64,000 nt of DNA from Rhodeus uyekii (lineage: Eukaryota > Chordata > Actinopteri > Cypriniformes > Acheilognathidae), in NCBI GenBank assembly GCA_037043235.1, contig JAWRVZ010000475.1, positions 62,001 through 126,000 on the forward strand. Direction: 5' to 3'. The notes beneath the pieces are model-generated. The model saw nothing but the letters and a program-made list of their open reading frames with translations. It was not told where the DNA came from and made no database searches. The translations under genes and the position numbers were made by a program. Each line of letters opens with the position of its first letter. The first letter of the stretch is position 1. Below, piece after piece: positions 21,332-34,299 of the stretch.

Positions 21332-23135
21332 GCTCATCTAGTGTGTCCTGGGCCGTTTCTAGGTGGTTATTAGGTGTTATGGGGGGTTTCTATGGCCTTA
21401 TTAGCATAATTTAACACTTAGTTAATCACTATTAGCATGTAGCTATTCACTGCTAGCATATGTAGCATGTTGGAAGTCCTGTTTGCTAGCATGAGCCAAT
21501 AGAGCCAACCACCATGTCTCTACGATACTCAGAAGCAGAGATATGGGTCTGGCTAAATGGTTGCTAGGGTACTCTGTTTGGTTGCTAAGGAGTGGCTTGG
21601 TACCTGCCAGTCATGTTACTCCAAAGGCTGATTGTCTAACTGACCCAACTCCCATGTCTCTACGACTTTCTGATGCGAAGATATACGACTGGCTAAATGG
21701 TTGCTAGGGTACTCTGTTTGGTTGCTAAGGAGTGGCTTCACAGCTACAGTGATGTTACTCCAAAGGCTCCTTGTGAGTTTGAACTATATAAACCAACCAG
21801 AATGCCTCTACGACATTCAGAACTGAAGATATCTCACTTTGTATTTGGTTGCTAAGGTGCTCCATTATGGTTGCTAGGGCGTGGCTAGGAAGTGTTGAAG
21901 ATGTTGGTGATTGTCAGTTTGCTGCCCCGAGTCAAACGAGCCCTCCCTCAAATTTCTATGACTGTTCTATCCAGAGATAGAAGTCGATCAATTTGAATGG
22001 AAGTCTATGGGATGGGTTGCTAAGGTGCTCTAAATGGTTGCTAGGGCGTGGCTTAATAGCTTCCCAGTGATCCTGAGACACTCATTGGTCGCCTGAGTAA
22101 AATGAGCCCTCCCCCTTGTCTCTGTGACGCTGTGCTGCAGAGCTATGTTCAATTCAAAATCTCTATGCACATAGTAGATGGTGTTTCATGGGACGGTTTT
22201 CCCCATTCATTTCAATGGGGAAAGTTTGGGAGCTCTGGCACCCCAGGGGTGCAACTTTTACCCCATTTTGTGGTATGTTCTCACAGAGCCAGCCACCCTC
22301 TTCAGATATGGCGAGTTTCGTCTTTATACAAATTTTTTGCTCCGAGTTATTAATCGTCAAAGTCGTTTGCACCGCGTATAAATACTCTTCTAGGATTTCC
22401 GTTAACATTGATGTCTATGGGGGCGCGTTTGGGCAGCTCTAGCACCCCAGGGGTGCAACTTTTAACACATTTTTTGGTATGTCCTTACAGAGCCTGCTAG
22501 TCTCTTCAAATGTGGCGAGTTTTGTCTTTTTACAAATTTCTCGCTCCGAGTTATTAATCGTCAAAGTTGATTTCAATGCGTTGTCTATGCGGTTTTTTTT
22601 CGCTCCTTTTTCGCCCCTGGGGCGAACATCGTAACCCCGATCTCTTAGAAAAGATATAGCACACCTCTCCTCAATAGGCCGCACGTTTTGACGCCTCATT
22701 CATGGGTTTGGGACAAACACTCTAGGAGGAGTAGCGCGCCGAAAAAAAAGTGGAAGAATAAGAATAATAAACCGAGAGGCATTTTTGGGCAGCTCTAGCA
22801 CCCCAGGGGTGCAACTTTTACCCCATTGTGTGGTATGTTCTTACAGAGCCTGCCAACCTCTACAAATGTGGTGAGTTTCATCTTTTTACAAATTCCTCGC
22901 TCTGAGTTATTAATCGTCAAGATTTCCTTTCAATGGGACGTCTATGGGGGTGTTTTTTGTTCCGCCCCCTGGGGCGAACATCGTACCCCCGATCGCTTAG
23001 TGAAGATAGAGCACCCCTCTCCTCAATCGGCCGCACGTTTTGATGCCTCATTCATGGGTCTGGGAAAACCGCTCTAGGAGCAGTAGCGCGCCGAAGATTT
23101 CAGCATCATTATTATAGGCTTGGTAAGATAGTAAT

Positions 23136-23161
23136 AGTAGTGCTCGCCAACGAGCACCACT
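23136..23161. repeat. Free-standing K hairpin between D2 and D3, unit 9
   Basis: Copy of the hairpin at 9036, CCAA loop, followed by D3. Confidence 0.88.
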
Positions 23162-23543
23162 AATAAATAACATTGAGGTCTATGGGGGCAAGTTTGGGCA
23201 GCTCTAGCACCCCAGGGGTGGAACTTTTACCCCATTGTGTGGTATATTCTTACAGAGCCTGCCAGCTTCTTCAAATGTGGCGAGTTTCATCTTTTTACAA
23301 ATTCCTCGCTCCGAGTTATTAATCATCAAAGTTTGTGGCAATGCATTGTCTATGCGTTTTTTTGGCTGCTTTTTCGCCCCTGGGGCGAACATCGTACCCC
23401 CGATTGCTTACAAATGATATAGCACACCTCTCCTCAATAGGCCGCACGTTTTGATGCCTCATTTATGGGTCTGGGACAAACGCTCTTGGAACAGGAGCGC
23501 GGTGGATTCACCATCATTATTATAGGCTTGGTAAGATAGTAAT

Positions 23544-23611
23544 AGTAGTGCTCGAGGCGAGCACCACTAACTAGAATGTACATTTCCTGAAGAAAATGTG
23601 AGTGGTGCTCG
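23544..23611. repeat. K-J three-arm palindrome, unit 9
   Basis: AGG-loop form, leading into H; copy of the site at 9444. Confidence 0.9.
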
Positions 23612-24235
23612 CAGTGGCAGAATTCGGGCCCGGGCCAGATGCAGCAGTGTCGGAGAAACAGAGAGACCCCACCGCCATGTCTGTACGATGTTCTGGTGTT
23701 GAGATATGGCTGATTCATGTGTTTGTATGGTTGCTACGGCACTCTATATGGTTGCTATGGTGTGGTCATGCAGTTTATGGGATGATATCTAAAGACTATT
23801 TGGCAGTCTGAGCTTGAAAGTTCAAACTCTGTGCTTCTACAACATTCCAGTACTGAAATATGGCTTGTAAGCGTTGTTTTACGGTTGCTAGGGTGCTGTA
23901 AATGGTTGTTAAGGCGTGGCTATGAAGATGGTATGTCACTACTTATTCACTGCTTGATAGGCCGAGTCAAACGAGCCCAGTCCCGAGCCTCTACGACCTT
24001 CAGAAACAAAGATATGATTTTACAAATATTTGTCCCATGTTAAGTCAATGGGGCTTTTTTCGGCTGATTTTTCGTGGGACAAAACGAACATCGTACGCCT
24101 GATCGCTTAGAAAAGATATAGCACACCTCTCCTCAATATGCCGCACGATTTGACATCTCTTTTGTGGGTCTACGACCAACGGTGCCTGAGGAGTAGCGCG
24201 CCGAAGGTTGGTTTAGGAGAATAGTAATCACAACA
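23571..24235. repeat. H module 5 (alpha, 665 bp)
   Basis: Copy of the module at 9471, including the private CATGCAGTTTATGG variant. Confidence 0.94.
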
Positions 24236-26073
24236 CTAGAATGTACATTTCCTGAAGAAAATGTGAGTGGTGCTCGCAGTGGCAAAATCCGCCCCGGGCC
24301 TGGTGCGGCTGGTGTTCTGGGTGGTTTCTATGGCATTATTAGCATAATCTAACACTTAGCTAGGCACTATTAGCATGTGGCTATTCACTGCTAGCATATG
24401 TAGCATGTAGGAAGTCATGTTTGCTAGCATGAGTCAATAGAGCCAACCCCCATGTCTCTATGACACTTAGAAGCAGAGATATGGGTCTGGCTAAATGGTT
24501 GCTAGGGTAAACTATTTAGTTGCTAAGGAGTGGCTTTGCAGCTGCCAGTGATGTTACTCCAAAGGCTGATTGTCAAATAGACCCAACCCCCATGTCTCTA
24601 CGACTTTCTGATGCAGAGATATGGGTCTGGCTAAATGGTTGCTAGGGTACTCTATTTAGTTGCTAAGGAGTGGCTAAGCGTCTGCCATTGATGTCATTCC
24701 AAAGGCTCCTTGTGAGTATGAACGATACAAACCAACCAGAATGCCTCTACGACATTCAGAACTGAAGATATCTCGCTTTGTATTTGGTTGCTAAGGTGAT
24801 CCATAATGGTTGCTAGGGCGTGGCTTGGAAGTGTTGAAGACGTTGGTGATTGGCAGTTTGCTGCCCCGAGTCAAACGAGCCCACCCTCAAATTTTTATGA
24901 CTTTTCTATCCAGAGATAGAAGTCAATCAATTTGAATGGAAGTCTATGGGATGGGTTGCTAAGGTGCTCTAAATGGTTGCTAGGGCGTGGCTTAATACGT
25001 TCCCAGTGATCCTGAGACACTCATTGGTCGCCTGAGTAAAATGAGCCCTCCCCCTTGTTTCTGTGACACTGTGCTGCAGAGCTATGTTCAATTCAAAATC
25101 CCTATGCACATAGTAGATGGTGTTTCATGGGACGGTTTTCCCCATTCATTTCAATGGGGAAAGTTTGGGGGCTTTAGCACCCCAGGGGTGCAACTTTTAC
25201 CCCATTTTGTGGTGTGTTCTCACAGAGCCAGCCACCCTCTTCAGATGTGGCAAGTTTCGTCTTTTTACAAATTTCTCGCTCCGAGTTATTAATCGTCAAA
25301 GTCGTTTGCACCGCGTATAAATACTCTTCTAGGATTTCCGTTAACATTGATGTCTATGGGGGCGCGTTTGGGCAGCTCTAGCACCCCAGGGGTGCAACTT
25401 TTAACAAATTTTTTGGTATGTCCTTACAAAGCCTGCCAGCCTCTTCAAATGTGGCGAGTTTTGTCTTTTTACAAATTTCTCGCTCCGAGTTATTAATCAT
25501 CAAAGTTGATTTCAATGCGTTGTCTATGCGTTTTTTTTCGCTCCTTTTTCGCCCCTGAGGCGAACATCGTACCCCCGATCTCTTAGAAAAGATATAGCAC
25601 ACCTCTCCTCAATAGGCCGCACGTTTTGATGCCTCATTCATAGCTCTGGGACAAACACTCTAGGAGGAGTAGCGCGCCGAAAAAAAAGTGGAAGAATAAG
25701 AATAATAAACCGAGGGGCATTTTTGGGCAGCTCTAGCACCCCAGGGGTGCAACTTTTACCCCATTGTGTGGTATATTCTTACAGAGCCTGCCAGCCTCTA
25801 CAAATGTGGTGAGTTTCATCTTTTTACAAATTCCTTGCTCTGAGTTATTAATCGTCAAAATTTCGTTTCAATGGGACGTCTATGGGGGTGTTTTTTGTTC
25901 CGTCCCCTGGGGCGAACAGCGTACCCCCGATCACTTAGTGAAGATAGAGCACCCCTCTCCTCAATCGGCCGCACGTTTTGATGCCTCATTCATGTGTCTG
26001 GGACAAACGCTCTAGGAGCAGTAGCGCGCCGAAGATTTCAGCATCATTATTATAGGCTTGGTAAGATAGTAAT

Positions 26074-26142
26074 AGTAGTGCTCGCCAACGAGCACCACTA
26101 ACTAGAATGTACATTTCCTGAAGAAAATGTGAGTGGTGCTCG
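26074..26142. repeat. K-J three-arm palindrome, unit 10
   Basis: CCAA-loop form. The right flank enters F, while the sister site at 11973 enters H. Confidence 0.9.
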
Positions 26143-26176
26143 CAGTGGCAAAATCCGTCCCGGGCCAGGTGAGGCA

Positions 26177-26977
26177 GTAGCTAGGGTAACCATGATGTTG
26201 CTAGGCAGTTGGTAGGGTAACCAGGGTGGTTGCTAGGGTGTTGCTAGGTGGTTGCTAGGGTAACCGGAGTCGTCGCTAGGCAGTTGCTAGGCGGTTGCTA
26301 GAGTAACCGGGGCGGTTGCTAGGGTGTTGCTAAGTGGTTGGTAGGGTAACCAGGGTGGTTGCTAGGGGGTTGCTGAGTGGTTGCTAGGGTAACCAGGGTG
26401 GTTGCTAGGTGGTTGCTAGGGTAACCGGAGTCCTCGCTAGGCGGTTTCTAGGCGGTTGCTAGGGTAACCAGAGTGGTTGCTATGGTGTTGCTAGGGTAAA
26501 CTGAGTGGTTGCTAGGCGGTTGCTAAGGTAACCGGGGTGGTTGCTAGGGTGTTGCTAAGTAGTTGCTAGGGTAACCAAAGTGGTTGCTATGGTGTTGCTA
26601 GGTGGTTGCTATGGTGTTGCTAGGGTAACCGGAGTCATCGCTAGGCGGTTGCTAGGCGGTTACTAGGGTAACCAGAGTGGTTACTAAGGTGTTGCTAGGG
26701 TAATCAGAGTGGTTGCTATGGTGTTTCTAGGTGGTTGCTAGGGTAACCGGAGTGGTTGCTAGGTGGTTGCTAGGCAGTTGCTAGGGTAACCAGGGTGGTT
26801 GCTAGGTGGTTGGTAGGGTAACCAGAGTGGTTGCTAGGCGGTTGCCAGGGTAACCAGAGTGGTTTCTAAGGTGTTGCTAGGCAGTTGCTAGGGTAACCAG
26901 AGTGGTTCCTAGGCGGTTGCTAAGGTGTCACTAGGTTAACTGGTTGGTTACTAGGGTTATGCTAGCTGGTTGTTATG
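26177..26977. repeat. F minisatellite array 7 (801 bp)
   Basis: Has the same length as array 4 but a different word order, so equal length does not mean identity here. It contains GTTGGTAGGG variants and a GCTAGCTGG word at its 3' end. Confidence 0.97.
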
Positions 26978-27137
26978 GCTCATCTAGGGTGTCCTGGGCC
27001 GTTTTTAGGTGGTTATTAGGTGTTATGGGGGGTTTCTATGGCATTATTAGCATAATTTACCACTTAGTTAATTACTATTAGCATCTAGCTATTCACTGCT
27101 AGCATATGTAGCATGTTGGAAGTCCTGTTTGCTAGCA

Positions 27138-29312
27138 TGAGCCAATAGAGCCAACCCCCATGTCTCTACGATACTCAGAAGCAGAGATATGGGTCTGGCT
27201 AAACGGTTGCTAGGGCACTCTGTTTGGTTGCTAAGGAGTGGCTTGGTACCTGCCAGTCATGTTACTCCAAAGGCTGATTGTTTAATTGACCCAACTCCCA
27301 TGTCTCTACGACGTTCTGATGCAGAGATACAGGACTGGCTAAATGGTTGCTAAGTTACTCTATTTGGTTGCTAAGGAGTGGCTTTGCAGCTGCCATTGAT
27401 GTCACTCCAAAGTCTCCTTATGAGTATGAACGATATAAACCAACTACAATGACTCTACGACATTCAGAACTGAAGATATCTCACTTTGCATTTGGTTGCT
27501 AAGGTGCTCCATAATGGTTGCTAGGGCGTGGCTAGGAAGTGTTGAAGACGTTGGTGATTGGCAGTTTGCTGCCCCGAGTCAAATGAGCCCACCCTCAAAC
27601 TTTTATGACTTATCTATCCAGAGATAGAAGTCAATCTATTTGAATGGAAGTCTAAGGGATCTGTTGCTAAGGTGCTCTAAATGGTTGCTAGGGCGTGGCT
27701 TAATACCTTCCCAGTGATCCTGAGACACTCATTGGTCGCCTGAGTAAAATGAGCCCTCCCCCTTGTCTCTGTGACGCTGTGCTGCAGAGCTATGTTCAAT
27801 TCAAAATCCCTATGCACATAGTAGATGGTGTTTCATGGGACGGTTTTCCCCATTCATTTCAATGGGGAAAGTTTGGGAGCGCTAGCACCCCAGGGGTGCA
27901 ACTTTTACCCCATTTTGTGGTATGTTCTCACAGAGCCATCCACCCTCTTCAGATGTGGCGAGTTTCGTCTTTTTACAAATTTCTCGCTCCGAGTTATTAA
28001 TCGTCAAAGTCGTTTGCAACGCGTTTAAATACTCTTCTAGGATTTCCGTTAACATTGATGTCTATGGGGGCAAGTTTGGGCAGCTCTAGCACCCCAGGGG
28101 TGCAACTTTTACCGCATTTTTTGGTATGTTCTTACAGAGCCTGCCAGCCTCTTCAAATGTGGCGAGTTTCATCTTTTTACAAATTTCTGGCTCCGAGTTA
28201 TTAATCGTCAAAGTTGATTTCAATGCGTTGTCTATGCGTTTTTTTTCGCTCCTTTTTCGCCCCTGGGGCGAACATTGTACCCCCGATCGCTTAGAAAAGA
28301 TATAGCACACCTCTCCTCAATAGGCCGCACGTTATGACGCCTCATTCATGGGTCTAGGACAAACGCCCTAGGAGGAGTAGCGCGCCGAAAAAAAAGTGGA
28401 AGAAGAATAATAATAACTAGAATGTACATTTCCTGAAGAAAATGTGAGTGGTGCTCGCAGTGGCAAAATCCGTCTCAGGCCAGGTGAGGCAGTAGCTAGG
28501 GTAACCATGATGTTGCTAGGCAGTTGCTAGGGTAACCAGGGTGGTTGCTAGGTGGTTGCTAGGGTAACTGGGGTTGTTGCGAAGGTGTTGCTAGGTGGTT
28601 GCTAGGGTAACCAGGGTGGTTGCTAGGTGGTTGCTAGGGTAACCGGAGTCATCGCTAGGTGGTTGCTAGGGTGTTGCTAGGTGGTTGCTAGGCTAACCAG
28701 AGTGGTTGCTAGGGTAACCAGAGTCGTCGCTAGGTGGTTGCTAGGGTAACCAGAGTCATCGCTAGGTGGTTGCTAGGCGGTTGCTAGGGTCACCAGAGTG
28801 GTTGCTAAGGTGTTGCTAGGTGGTTACTAGGGTAACCAGAGTGGTTGCTATGGTGTTGCTAGGTGGTTGCTAGGGTAAACTGAGTGGTTGCCAGGGTGTT
28901 GCTAGGTGGTTGCTAGGGTAACCGGAGTGGTTGCTAGGCGGTTGCTAGGCAGTTGCTAGGGTAACCGGGGTGGTTGCTAGGTGGTTGCTAGGGTAACCAG
29001 AGTGGTTGCTAGGCGGTTGCCAGGGTAACCAGAGTGGTTGCTAAGGTGTTGCTATGCGGTTGCTAGGGTAACCAGAGTGGTTCCTAGGCGGTTGCTAAGG
29101 TGTCACTATGATAACTGGTTGGTTACAAGGGTTATGCTAGGTGGTTGTTATGGCTCACCTAGGGTGTCCTGAGCCGTTTCTATGTGGTTAATAGGTGTTA
29201 TGGGGGGTTTATATGGCATTATTAGCATAATATATCACTTAGTTAATCACTATTAGCATGTAGCTATTCACTGCTAGCATATGTAGCATGTTGGAAGTCC
29301 TGTTTGCTAGCA
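27138..29312. repeat. HOR unit 11 (2A, D0-D1, J, F, G; no K)
   Basis: Leader 27138-27741; D block 27742-28416 with D0 and D1 only; J 28417-28491 joined to an AGAATAATAA tail; F 28492-29152; G 29153-29312. D0 has GTTTAAATAC in place of GTATAAATAC. Confidence 0.95.
28492..29152. repeat. F minisatellite array 8 (661 bp)
   Basis: Contains a repeated GAGTC(A/G)TCGCTAGG block near 28645-28765. The end, GATAACTGG with GGTTACAAGG, is a private variant. Confidence 0.97.
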
Positions 29313-30573
29313 TGAGCCAATAGAGCCAACCCCCATGTCTCTACGATACTCAGAAGCAGAGATATGGGTCTGGCTAAATGGTTGCTAGGGTACTCTGTTT
29401 GGTTGCTAAGGAGTGGCTAAGCGTCTGCCAGTGATGTTACTCCAAAGGCTGATTGTCAAATAGACCCAAGCCCCATGTCACTACGATGCTCAGAAGCAGA
29501 GATATAGGACTGGCTAAATGGTTGCTAGGGTACTCTGTTTGGTTGCTAAGGAGTGGCTTTGCAGTAGCCAGTGATGTTCCTCCAAAGGCTCCTTGTGAGT
29601 ATGAATGATATAAACCAACCAGAATGCCTCTTCGACATTCAGAACTGAAGATATCTCACTTTGTATTTGGTTGCTAAGGTGCTCCATAATGGTTGCTAGG
29701 GCGTGGCTAGGAAGTGTTGAAGACGTTGGTGATTGGCAGTTTGCTTCCCCGAGTCAAACGAGCCCACCCTCAAATTTCTATGACTTTTCTATCCAGAGAT
29801 AGGAGTCAATCAATTTGAATGGAAGTCTATGGGATGGGTTGCTAAGGTGCTCTAAATGGTTGCTAGGGCGTGGCTTAATAGCTTCCCAGTGATCCTGAGA
29901 CACTCATTGGTCGCCTGAGTAAAATGAGCCCTCCCCCTTGTTTCTGTGACGCTGTGCTGCAGAGCTATGTTCAATTCAAAATCCCTATGCACACAGTAGA
30001 TGGTGTTTCATGGGACGGTTTTCCCCATTCATTTCAATGGGGAAAGTTTGGGAGCTCTAGCACCCCAGGGGTGCAACTTTTACCCCATTTTGTGGTATGT
30101 TCTCACAGAGCCATCCACCCTCTTCAGATGTGGCGAGTTTCGTCTTTTTACAAATTTCTCGCTCCGAGTTATTAATCGTCAAAGTCGTTTGCACCGCGTA
30201 TAAATACTCTTCTAGGATTTCCGTTAACATTGATGTCTATGGGGGCACGTTTGGGCAGCTCTAGCACCCCAGGGGTGCAACTTTTACCCCATTTTTTGGT
30301 ATGTTCTTACAGAACCTGCCAGCCTCTACAAATGTGGCAAGTTTCATCTTTTTACAAATTCCTCACTCCGAGTTATTAATCGTCAAAGTTGGTTGCAATG
30401 CATTGTCTATGCGTTTTTTCGCCTGTTTGATCGCCCCTGGGGCGAACATCGTACCCCCGATCGCTTAGAAAAGATATAGCACACCTCTCCTCAATAGGGT
30501 GCACGTTTTGATGCCTCATTCATGGGTCTAGGACAAACGCCCTAGGAGGAGTAGCGCGCCGAAAAAAAAGTGG

Positions 30574-30592
30574 AATAATAATAATAATAAAT
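30574..30592. repeat. TAA microsatellite between D1 and D2
   Basis: A run ending in AATAACATTGAGG. The same joint occurs near 33424, 51752, 54599, 60132 and 62755. Confidence 0.88.
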
Positions 30593-30978
30593 AACATTGA
30601 GGTCTATGGGGGCAAGTTTGGGCAGCTGTAGCACCCCAGGGGTGCAACTTTTACCCCATTTTTTGGTATGTTCTTACAGAGCCTGCCAGCCTCTACAAAT
30701 GTGGTGAGTTTCATCTTTTTACAAATTCCTCACTCCGAGTTATTAATCATCAAAGTTTGTGGCAATGCGTTGTCTATGCGTTTTTTCGGCTGCTTTTTCG
30801 CCCCTGGGGCGACCATCGTACCCCTGATCGCTTACAAAAGATAGAGCACCACTCTCCTCAATCGGCCGCACGTTTTGACGCCTCATTCATGGGTCTGGGA
30901 CCAACGCTCTAGGAGGAGGAGCGCGCCGAAAATTTGGTGGTATCAGCATCATTATTATAGGCTTGGTAAGATAGTAAT

Positions 30979-31050
30979 AGTAGTGCTCGAGGCGAGCACC
31001 ACTAATAAACTAGAATGTACATTTCCTGAAGAAAATGTGAGTGGTGCTCG
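30979..31050. repeat. K-J three-arm palindrome, unit 12
   Basis: AGG-loop form with four extra bases (TAAA) in the spacer. Confidence 0.9.
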
Positions 31051-31084
31051 CAGTGGCAAAATCCGCCCCGGGCCAGGTGAGGCA

Positions 31085-32002
31085 GTAGCTAGGGTAACCA
31101 TGATGTTGCTAGGCAGTTGCTAGGGTAACCAGGGTGGTTGCTAGGTGTTTGCTAGGGTAACTGGGATGGTTGCTAAGGTGTTGCTAAGTGGTTGCTAGGG
31201 TAACCAGGGTGGTTGCTAGGGTGTTGCTAGGTGGTTGTTAGGGTAACCGAAGTCGTCGCTAGGCAGTTGCTAGGCGGTTGCTAGGGTAACCAGAGTGGTT
31301 GCTATGGTGTTGCTAGGTGGTTGCTAGGGTAACCAGAGTGGTTGCTAGGCTGTTGCTAGGGTAATCAGAGTGGTTGCTATGGTGTTGCTAGGTGGTTGCT
31401 AGGGTAACCAGAGTGGTTGCTAGGCAGTTGCTAGCGTAACCAGGGTGGTTGCTAGGGTAACTGGGATGGTTGCTAAGGTGTTGCTAAGTGGTTGCTAGGG
31501 TAACTGGAGTCGTCGCTAGGCGGTTGCTAGGCGGTTGCTAGGGTAACCAGAGTGGTTGCTAGGCTGTTGCTAGGGTAACTGGGATGGTTGCTAAGGTGTT
31601 GCTAGGTGGTTGCTAGGGTAACCAGAGTGGTTGCTAGGCAGTTGCTAGCGTAATCAGGGTGGTTGCTAGGGTAACTGGGATGGTTGCTAAGGTGTTGCTA
31701 AGTGGTTGCTAGGGTAATCAGAGTGGTTGCTATGGTGTTGCTAGGTGGTTGCTAGGGTAACCAGAGTGGTTGCCAGGGTGTTGCTAGGTGGTTGCTAGGG
31801 TAACCGGAGTGGTTGCTAGGCGGTTGCTAGGCAGTTGCTAGGGTAACCTGGGTGGTTGCTAGGTGGTTGCTAGGGTAACCAGAGTGGTTGCTAAGGTGTT
31901 GCTAGGTGGTTGCTAGGGTAACCAGAGTGGTTCCTAGGCGGTTGCTAAGGTGTCACTAGGCTAACTGGGTGGTTACTAGGGTTATGCTAGACGGTTGTTA
32001 TG
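31085..32002. repeat. F minisatellite array 9 (918 bp)
   Basis: A GGGTAACTGGGATGG word recurs several times (near 31157, 31457, 31575, 31670), with GCTAGCGTAA before two of them, showing block-level amplification inside the array. Confidence 0.97.
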
Positions 32003-33828
32003 GCTCATCTAGGGTGTCCTGGGCTGTTTCTAGGTGGTTATTAGGTGTTATGGGGGGTTTCTATGGCATTATTAGCATAATTTAACACTTAGTTAATCAC
32101 TATTAGCATGTAGCTATTCACTGCTAGCATATGTAGCATGTTGGAAGTCCTGTTTGCTAGCATGAGCCAAAAGAGCCAACCCCCATGTTTCTACAATACT
32201 CAGAAGCAGAGATAGGGGTCTGGCTAAACGGTTGCTAGGGCACTCTGTTTGGTTGCTAAGGAGTGGCTTGGTACCTGCCAGTCATGTTACTCCAAAGGCT
32301 GATTGTCAAATTTGCCCAACTCCCATGTCTCTACGACTTTCTGATGCAGAGATATAGGACTGGCTAAATGGTTGCTAGGGTACACTTTTTGGTTGCTAAG
32401 GAGTGGCTTAGCGTCTGCCAGTGATGTTACTCCAAAGGCTCCTTGTGAGTTTGAACGATATAAACCAACCAGGATGCCTCTACGACATTCAGAACTGAAG
32501 ATATCTCACTTTGTATTTGGTTGCTAAGGTGCTCCATAATGGTTGCTAGGGCGTGGTTAGGAAATGTTGAAGACGTTGCTGATTGGCAGGTTGCTGCCCC
32601 GAGTCAAACGAGCCCACCCTCAAATTTCTATGACTTTTCTATCCAGAGATAGGAGTCAATTAATTTGAATGGAAGTCTATGGGATGGGTTGCTAAGGTGC
32701 TCTAAATGGTTGCTAGGGCGTGGCTTAATAGCTTCCCAGTGATCCTGAGACACTCATTGGTCGCCTGAGTAAAATGAGCCCTCCCCCTTGTCTCTGTGAC
32801 GCTGTGCTGCAGAGCTATGTTCAATTCAAAATCCCTATGCACATAGTAGATGGTGTTTCATGGGACGGTTTTCCCCATTCATTTCAATGGGGAAAGTTTG
32901 GGAGCTCTAGCACCCCAGGGGTGCAACTTTTACCCCATTTTGTGGTATGTTCTCACAGAGCCATCCACCCTCTTCAAATGTGGCGAGTTTCGTCTTTTTA
33001 CAAATTTCTCGCTCCGAGTTATTAATCGTCAAAGTCGTTTGCACCGCGTATAAATACTCTTCTAGGATTTCCGTTAACATTGATGTCTATGGGGGCACGT
33101 TTGGGCAGCTCTAGCACCCCAGGGGTGCAACTTTTACCCCATTTTTTGGTATGTTCTTACAGAACCTGCCAGCCTCTACAAATGTGGCAAGTTTCATCTT
33201 TTTACAAATTCCTCACTCCGAGTTATTAATCGTCAAAGTTGGTCGCAATGCATTGTCTATGCGTTTTTTCGCCTGTTTGATCGCCCCTGGGGCGAACATC
33301 GTACCCCCGATCGCTTAGAAAAGATATAGCACACCTCTCCTCAATAGGCTGCACGTTTTGATGCCTCATTCATGGGTCTAGGACAAACGCCCTAGGAGGA
33401 GTAGCGCGCCGAAAAAAAAGTGGAATAATAATAATAATAAATAACATTGAGGTCTATGGGGGCAAGTTTGGGCAGCTGTAGCACCCCAGGGGTGCAACTT
33501 TTACCCCATTTTTTGGTATGTTCTTACAGAGCCTGCCAGCCTCTACAAATGTGGCGAGTTTCATCTTTTTACAAATTCCTCACTCCGAGTTATTAATCAT
33601 CAAAGTTTGTGGCAATACGTTGTCTATGCGTTTTTTCGGCTGCTTTGTCGCCCCTGGGGCGACCATCGTACCCCCGATCGCTTACAAAAGATAGAGCACC
33701 ACTCTCCTCAATCAGCCGCACGTTTTGACGCCTCATTCATGGGTCTGGGACCAACACTCTAGGAGGAGGAGCGCGCCGAAAATTTGGTGGTATCAGCATC
33801 ATTATTATAGGCTTGGTAAGATAGTAAT

Positions 33829-33853
33829 AGTAGTGCTCGAGGCGAGCACCACT
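33829..33853. repeat. Free-standing K hairpin between D2 and D3, unit 13
   Basis: AGG-loop form followed by AATAACATTGAGG and D3. Confidence 0.88.
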
Positions 33854-34231
33854 AATAACATTGAGGTCTATGGGGGCAAGTTTGGGCAGTTGTAGCACCC
33901 CAGGGGTGCAACTTTTACCCCATTGTGTGGTATGTTCTTACAGAGCCTGCCAGCCTCTTCAAATGTGGTGAGTTTCATCTTTTTACAAATTTCACACTCC
34001 GAGTTATTAATCATCAAAGTTTGTGGCAATGCGTTGTCTATGCGTTTTTTCGGCTGCTTTTTCACCCCTGGGGCGACCATCGTACCCCCGATCGCTTACA
34101 AATGATATAGCACACCTCTCCTCAATAGGCCGCACGTAGTGACGCCTCATTCATTGGTCTGGGACAAACGCTCTAGGAACAGGAGCGCAGTGGAATCACC
34201 ATCATTATTATAGGCTTGGTAAGATAGTAAT

Positions 34232-34299
34232 AGTAGTGCTCAAGGCGAGCACCACTAACTAGAATGTACATTTCCTGAAGAAAATGTGAGTGGTGCTCG
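34232..34299. repeat. K-J three-arm palindrome, unit 13
   Basis: AGG-loop form with a mutated left arm (GTGCTCA), which weakens the left pairing but leaves the right pairing intact. Confidence 0.9.

Larger units (their letters stand above)
18894..21491. repeat. HOR unit 8 (2A, D0-D1-D2-K, J, F, G)
   Basis: Leader 18894-19497; D block 19498-20573; J 20574-20648; F 20649-21331; G 21332-21491. The D0 header has AAAATTAG in place of AAAATGAG. D1 lacks the usual TGCGTTGTCTATGCG stretch and has a GGTCCAAAAATCGC segment found also in unit 14; the D block matches unit 14 at an offset of 15,699 bp. From 20571 on it matches unit 3. Confidence 0.95.
21492..24429. repeat. HOR unit 9 (2A, D0-D1-D2-K-D3-K, H, no F)
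   Basis: Leader 21492-22094 is 603 bp; the one-base shortfall is a deletion in CACAGCTACAG shared with unit 4. D block 22095-23570 (1,476 bp) with a free-standing hairpin at 23136-23161; H 23571-24235; J-G 24236-24429. It is the second copy of unit 4 with one extra A monomer (around 21588-21727). Confidence 0.95.
20571..26150. repeat. Segmental duplication A, copy 2 (5.6 kb)
   Basis: Partner of 6611-12049, one A monomer longer (near 21588-21727). The left end lies in J at 20574 and the right end just past J at 26102. Confidence 0.9.
24430..27137. repeat. HOR unit 10 (2A, D0-D1-D2-K, J, F, G)
   Basis: Leader 24430-25033; D block 25034-26101; J 26102-26176; F 26177-26977; G 26978-27137. The leader matches unit 5, but D0 (GGGGGCTTTAGC, GGTGTGTTC) matches unit 19 instead, and D1-D2 match both. 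The D1 second palindrome reads CCCCTGAGGCG, a variant shared with unit 19. After J the unit turns to F, where unit 5 turns to H. Confidence 0.95.
29313..32162. repeat. HOR unit 12 (2A, D0-D1-D2-K, J, F, G)
   Basis: Leader 29313-29916; D block 29917-31009; J 31010-31084; F 31085-32002 (918 bp); G 32003-32162. An extra TAAA lies between the K hairpin and J, lengthening the palindrome spacer. The second A monomer reads CACTACGATGCTCAGAAG, a hybrid of A1- and A2-type sequence. Confidence 0.95.
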
